A stretch of 64,000 nt of DNA. Source: CAYNRG01 sp964399545. Its GTDB lineage: Bacteria > Bacillota_I > Bacilli_A > Erysipelotrichales > Erysipelotrichaceae. The notes below the pieces were generated by a model. That model had not been told where the DNA came from, did no database searches, and saw only the letters and a program-made list of their open reading frames with translations. Made by a program: the position numbers and the translations under genes. The stretch spans positions 1-64,000 of the forward strand of contig CAYNRG010000002.1 in the NCBI GenBank assembly GCA_964399545.1, in the 5' to 3' direction. Numbering within the stretch: the stretch's first letter is position 1; every line of letters begins with the position of its first letter. Below, one piece after another: positions 59,701-64,000 of this stretch.

Positions 59701-62187
59701 TTACTCTTCTGTTTCTGCTTCTTCTACTTCTTCAATTTCTTCAGATTTTTCAACAATAGCAATTGTTGAAACTTTGCTATTCTCATTTGTATTAATTAAA
59801 CGAACTCCTTGAGTTGAGCGACTATATGTTGACACTTGCTCTAAATTGATTCTAATTACAATTCCATCATCTGTCATGATCATACAATCTTCATTTCCAG
59901 ATACAGCCTTTAATGAAACTAGTTGTCCATTTTTTTCTGTAATCTTTAATGTTGTTACTCCTTTTGCTCCTCGTTTTGTCATACGATATTCACTTAAAGA
60001 AGATTTTTTACCATACCCCTTTTCAGAGATAACTAAAATATACTCTCCTTCGTGGTTTGTGGTCATTCCTACAACTTTGGATCCATCTGTATTGAATCCT
60101 TTTACTCCAGCAGCAGTTCTTCCCATAGGGCGAACAGCTGTTTCTTCAAAACGAATAGCTTTTCCATTCGTTCCTGCAATAATGATTTCATCAGATCCTG
60201 TAGTTGGCTTAACCATTACTAATTCATCTTTTTCACGAAGAGTAATTGCTATTTTACCATTTTGTCGAATACTTTCGAAAGCACTCATTTCTACTCTCTT
60301 TACTAATCCATTTTGAGTAACAAAGAAAAGATACTTAAACTCTTCATTTTCTCTTTTCATAGAAACTAAAGTTTTTATACTTTCGTCTTTTCCTAAGTTT
60401 AGTAAATTAACTACTGGTATTCCTTTTGAAGTTCTTGATGCTGAAGGAATTCTATATCCTTTCACTCGATATACTTTTCCTTGGTTACTAAAAGCCAACA
60501 AAGTATCATGAGTAGACATCGATAAGAACTGGTCAATAATGTCATCTTCATTCACGGCCATTCCTTTAACTCCTTTTCCACCACGATTTTGAACGCGGTA
60601 GGTATCTGCAGGAATCCGTTTTATATAGCCATTGGTGGTCATTGTGATTACGATATCTTCTACTGGAATTAAATCTTCATCTTCCATATCAATATCTGCT
60701 TCAATAATTTCAGAGCGTCTTTTATCATTATATTTTTCTTTTACTTCTAAAAGCTCTCCTCGAATAATTTCTACAACTCGACTATGGTTTGAAAGAATAT
60801 CTTTTAAATCTAAAATTAATTCTACTAATCCTTGATATTCTTCTTCAATTTTTTGTCTCTCAAGTCCTGTCAATCTTTTGAACTGCATGTCTAAAATTGC
60901 TCTTGCTTGAATTTCTGATAAACCATATTCATTCATCAATCGTGGCATAGCTTCTGAAGTATCTTTAGATGCTCGAATAGTTTTTAAAATTTCATCTAAA
61001 TGATCTAAAGCAATTTTAAATCCTTCTAAAATATGTGCCCGATCTTCTGCCTTTTTCAAGTCAAATTTTGCGCGACGAACAGTAACATCAATTTGATGAT
61101 TTACATAATTTTTTAGAACTTCTACAATTCCTAACTGCTTTGGTCTATTGTTTACTAGTACAATCGTATTTACTCCAAAAGATGATTGAAGAGGAGTCAT
61201 TCGATATAATTGATTTAACAAAACATCTGTTTGTATATCTTTTCTCAATTCAATTACAATTCGAATTCCTTCACGATTAGATTCATCTCTTAGATCTGTT
61301 ATACCTTCAATCGCTTTGTCTCGAGTTAAATTTGCAATTTTTTCTACTAGGTTTGCTTTATTAACCATATATGGAATTTCAGTAACAACGATTCTTGTTT
61401 TCCCATTGTTCATTTCTTCAATATTTGTTTTTGCTCTGACTACAACACTTCCGCGTCCTGTTTCATAAGCACTACGAATTCCAGAGCGACCCAAAATATA
61501 TCCTCCTGTAGGGAAATCTGGTCCTTGAATAACAGAATCCATCAATTCCATTGCTGTTATATCTGGATTATCCATCACTGCAATTGTTGCATCAATCGTT
61601 TCACCTAAGTTATGAGGTGGAATATTAGTAGCCATACCCACCGCAATTCCTGTTGTTCCATTAACCAATAAGTTTGGAAATCGACTTGGCAATACTACTG
61701 GTTCTTTCTCTTCACCATCATAATTATCTTGCCAATCGACTGTTTCTTTTTGAATATCTTTTAGCATCTCAGAAGCTATTTTTGACATTCTTGCTTCTGT
61801 ATAACGCATTGCTGCTGCTCCATCTCCATCAATAGAACCAAAATTTCCATGTCCATCTACTAGTGGATAACGAAAGCTAAACGTTTGTGCCATACGAACC
61901 ATTGTCTCATAAACAGCAGTATCACCATGAGGGTGATATTTACCAATTACATCCCCAACGATACGAGCTGATTTTTTATGAGGTTTCTCTGCTGTCATTC
62001 CTAAATCATTCATCGCATATAAAATTCGACGATGAACTGGTTTTAGTCCATCTCTTACATCTGGTAAAGCACGAGAAACAATAACTGACATTGAGTAGTC
62101 CAAAAATGAATTTCTCATTTCTTTGGAAACATCAGTGGTTTTTATTTTTCCGTGATTAAAGGTCTCTGCATTGTATTTATTCTCCAC
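59701..62187 (-). CDS. gyrA: DNA gyrase subunit A
   Basis: An 828-residue gyrase A. The catalytic tyrosine is in AMRYTEARMSKI; the GyrA box is the slightly changed QNRGGKG; an acidic tail ends the protein (EEIEEVEEAETEE). At the quinolone region, HPHGDTAVYE has Thr at the position equal to E. coli Ser83, as in some wild-type Clostridia, and Glu at 87 as is usual in Gram-positives. Its ATG is 13 bases after the gyrB stop. Confidence 0.98.
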   Translation of the reverse strand: MENKYNAETFNHGKIKTTDVSKEMRNSFLDYSMSVIVSRALPDVRDGLKPVHRRILYAMNDLGMTAEKPHKKSARIVGDVIGKYHPHGDTAVYETMVRMAQTFSFRYPLVDGHGNFGSIDGDGAAAMRYTEARMSKIASEMLKDIQKETVDWQDNYDGEEKEPVVLPSRFPNLLVNGTTGIAVGMATNIPPHNLGETIDATIAVMDNPDITAMELMDSVIQGPDFPTGGYILGRSGIRSAYETGRGSVVVRAKTNIEEMNNGKTRIVVTEIPYMVNKANLVEKIANLTRDKAIEGITDLRDESNREGIRIVIELRKDIQTDVLLNQLYRMTPLQSSFGVNTIVLVNNRPKQLGIVEVLKNYVNHQIDVTVRRAKFDLKKAEDRAHILEGFKIALDHLDEILKTIRASKDTSEAMPRLMNEYGLSEIQARAILDMQFKRLTGLERQKIEEEYQGLVELILDLKDILSNHSRVVEIIRGELLEVKEKYNDKRRSEIIEADIDMEDEDLIPVEDIVITMTTNGYIKRIPADTYRVQNRGGKGVKGMAVNEDDIIDQFLSMSTHDTLLAFSNQGKVYRVKGYRIPSASRTSKGIPVVNLLNLGKDESIKTLVSMKRENEEFKYLFFVTQNGLVKRVEMSAFESIRQNGKIAITLREKDELVMVKPTTGSDEIIIAGTNGKAIRFEETAVRPMGRTAAGVKGFNTDGSKVVGMTTNHEGEYILVISEKGYGKKSSLSEYRMTKRGAKGVTTLKITEKNGQLVSLKAVSGNEDCMIMTDDGIVIRINLEQVSTYSRSTQGVRLINTNENSKVSTIAIVEKSEEIEEVEEAETEE

Positions 62188-62200
62188 GTCTGAATCCTCC

Positions 62201-64000
62201 TTAGATATCTAAATTCTTTACGAATTTTGCATTTTCTACAATAAAATTTCTTCTTGGTTCTACTTCATCACCCATTAATGTACTAAATACCTCATCAGCT
62301 TCAATTGCATCTTCTATTTCTACTTTAATTAAAGTTCTAACTTCTGGATCCATTGTTGTTTCCCAAAGCTGATCTGGATTCATTTCTCCCAATCCTTTAT
62401 AACGTTGGGTTGAATATTTTTGATTTTTAAATTCTTCCTTAATTACATCCATATCCGCTTCTGTATATGCATAACGAATACTCTGTCCTCTTTGTACCTT
62501 ATACAATGGTGGCTGCGCAATATAAACATATCCTTTTTCTACTAAAGGTTTTAAATAACGATAGAAGAAAGTTAATAATAATGTTCTAATATGAGCACCA
62601 TCTACATCCGCATCGGTCATAATAACTATTTTATGATATCTTAATTTTTCTACATCTATTTCATTCGCAACACCACAACCAAAAGCTGTAATCATTGAAC
62701 GAATTTCATTATTATCAAAAATTCTACTTAATCTTGCTTTCTCTACATTTAATATTTTTCCACGCAATGGAAGAATCGCTTGGAACTTACTATCTCTTCC
62801 CTGTTTTGCACTTCCTCCCGCCGAATCTCCTTCGACTAGGTAAATTTCAGAGATACTAGCATCTTTGCTTGAACAGTCTGCAAGTTTTCCTGGTAAACTT
62901 GAAATTTCCAAAGCTCCTTTTCGACGAGTCATCTCTCTTGCTTTTTTTGCAGCTAAACGTGCCTTAGAAGCTACTGTTGCTTTTTCTAAAATAATTTTTG
63001 CTTCATTTGGATTTTCCATCATAAATCGATGTAGGCTATCTCCAAAAATACCTGATACAATTTTTCGAACTTCACTATTTCCAAGTTTTGTTTTTGTTTG
63101 TCCTTCATACTGAGGATTTGGGTGTTTTACAGAAATAATTGCAGTTAATCCTTCACGAACATCATCTGCTTGTAATCCTTCATCATCTTTGATAACACCT
63201 TTTTCTTTTCCATATGCATTAATAATTCGACGCAAAGCTTGTCTAAATCCTTCTTCATGAGTTCCACCTTCTTGCGTATTGATATTATTACAAAAAGTAT
63301 AAACATTAGAACTATATCCATCGTTATACTGTAAAGCAACTTCAACTTGAATTCCTTCTTCTTCTCCTTCACAGTAAACAATTTCTTCATGAATTGGAGA
63401 TTTACTCTTATTTACATAATGAACATATTCTTTTAATCCACCTTCATAATGAAATATTTGTACTTGTTTTTCTTTTTCTTCTACTCTTAAATCAGTAAAA
63501 ATTAATTTAATTCCTTTATTCAAAAAAGCAATTTGCCTTAATCTATCTCTTAATATGTCATGAACATATTCTGTTGTTTCCTTAAAAATAGTTGGATCTG
63601 CTTTAAATCGTACTGTTGATCCATGTTTATTTGGATCACAATCTCCAATAACTTTCAGTGGCTCTTTTGTTTCTCCTCCGTTTTCAAAACGAATATAATG
63701 CTCTTTCCCACCATTATAAACAAATACTTCCAACCATTCACTCAATGCATTTACAACTGATGCTCCAACTCCGTGTAGTCCTCCAGAAACCTTATAAGCT
63801 CCTCCACCAAATTTTCCACCAGCATGAAGGACAGTAAAAATTGTCTCTACTGTTGAGATCCCTGTTTTTTCATGAATTCCTGTTGGCATCCCACGACCAT
63901 CATCTTTTACTGTAATGACATTTTCTTCATCCACAATAATTTCTATACTCGATGCATATCCAGCTAGAGCTTCGTCAATTCCATTATCGACAATTTCCCA
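62201..64000 (-). CDS. gyrB: DNA gyrase subunit B, N terminus cut by the window edge
   Basis: The last 599 residues of GyrB; the frame stays open to position 64000 (WEIVDNGIDEALAG at the edge), so the true start lies beyond. ATPase motifs: KDDGRGMPTG and GLHGVGASVVNALS; TOPRIM: EGDSAGGSAKQGRDSKFQAI (first 20) and IMTDADVDGAHI. The C-terminal QRYKGLGEMNP block is complete. The edge has NGIDEAL where NSIDEAL is common. Probable operon with gyrA. Confidence 0.97.
   Translation of the reverse strand, partial: WEIVDNGIDEALAGYASSIEIIVDEENVITVKDDGRGMPTGIHEKTGISTVETIFTVLHAGGKFGGGAYKVSGGLHGVGASVVNALSEWLEVFVYNGGKEHYIRFENGGETKEPLKVIGDCDPNKHGSTVRFKADPTIFKETTEYVHDILRDRLRQIAFLNKGIKLIFTDLRVEEKEKQVQIFHYEGGLKEYVHYVNKSKSPIHEEIVYCEGEEEGIQVEVALQYNDGYSSNVYTFCNNINTQEGGTHEEGFRQALRRIINAYGKEKGVIKDDEGLQADDVREGLTAIISVKHPNPQYEGQTKTKLGNSEVRKIVSGIFGDSLHRFMMENPNEAKIILEKATVASKARLAAKKAREMTRRKGALEISSLPGKLADCSSKDASISEIYLVEGDSAGGSAKQGRDSKFQAILPLRGKILNVEKARLSRIFDNNEIRSMITAFGCGVANEIDVEKLRYHKIVIMTDADVDGAHIRTLLLTFFYRYLKPLVEKGYVYIAQPPLYKVQRGQSIRYAYTEADMDVIKEEFKNQKYSTQRYKGLGEMNPDQLWETTMDPEVRTLIKVEIEDAIEADEVFSTLMGDEVEPRRNFIVENAKFVKNLDI

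Noticed and set aside
59701..62187. Quinolone resistance mutation in GyrA (Thr at the Ser83 position)
   Set aside because: Thr is wild type in some Clostridia and Glu87 is normal in Gram-positives, so no resistance claim is justified.
59701..64000. Replication origin inside the window
   Set aside because: gyrBA and parS are origin-proximal markers, but no dnaA gene or cluster of DnaA boxes was seen.

Overview
The window looks like a chromosome segment of a low-GC, AT-rich Bacillota, most likely an anaerobic, non-sporulating lineage such as Erysipelotrichia or a relative. Reasons: strong AGGAGG ribosome sites, T-box and lysine-riboswitch leaders, a gyrB-gyrA-serS order, pth-mfd-rqcP and divIC genes without the spore genes that accompany them in Bacillus, and a two-gene operon like the anaerobe plasmalogen operon. 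Two perfect parS sites and gyrB-gyrA at the right edge place that edge near the replication origin. The taxonomic guess is inference.

Layout. 0-9 kb: rarA, a secreted CAP-domain protein, a small holin-like membrane protein, an orphan prepilin peptidase, a lipoprotein with an internal duplication, a Zn/Cd/Pb P-type ATPase with a probable ArsR-type operator, and a MATE exporter with a 52-residue coiled-coil partner. 9-31 kb: a dense sugar and amino-sugar region with three mannose-family PTS sets, five SIS-domain proteins, a GntR/UTRA regulator, a LevR-type activator next to rpoN, and a lysine-riboswitch operon (APC permease plus amidohydrolase). The first PTS operon resembles the glucoselysine/fructoselysine (Gfr) systems. 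The second has a perfect sigma-54 promoter. The third carries three tandem SIS paralogs and a repeated operator-like motif.

31-40 kb: divIC, then a plus-strand catabolic block (IclR regulator, TRAP transporter with a SiaP-like binding protein, NanA/DapA-type aldolase, YhcH, FucU/RbsD mutarotase, KpsF-type arabinose-5-phosphate isomerase, ribokinase-like kinase) lying between divIC and rqcP. Together these genes make a coherent pathway for Kdo (3-deoxy-D-manno-octulosonate): import, cleavage to pyruvate and D-arabinose, phosphorylation, isomerisation to ribulose 5-phosphate. This is the best candidate here for an undescribed system.

40-64 kb: mfd, pth, an ABC exporter divergent from LytTR-DUF3021, murQ divergent from a ceramidase-like protein, an MFS transporter, a glucose-type PTS EIICB that has lost its phosphotransfer residues, nadK divergent from a CYTH protein, the plasmalogen-like pair, serS with a T-box whose central hairpin is itself a parS site, gyrA and the 3' part of gyrB (cut by the window edge). 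No tRNA, rRNA, CRISPR array, transposase or phage gene was seen.
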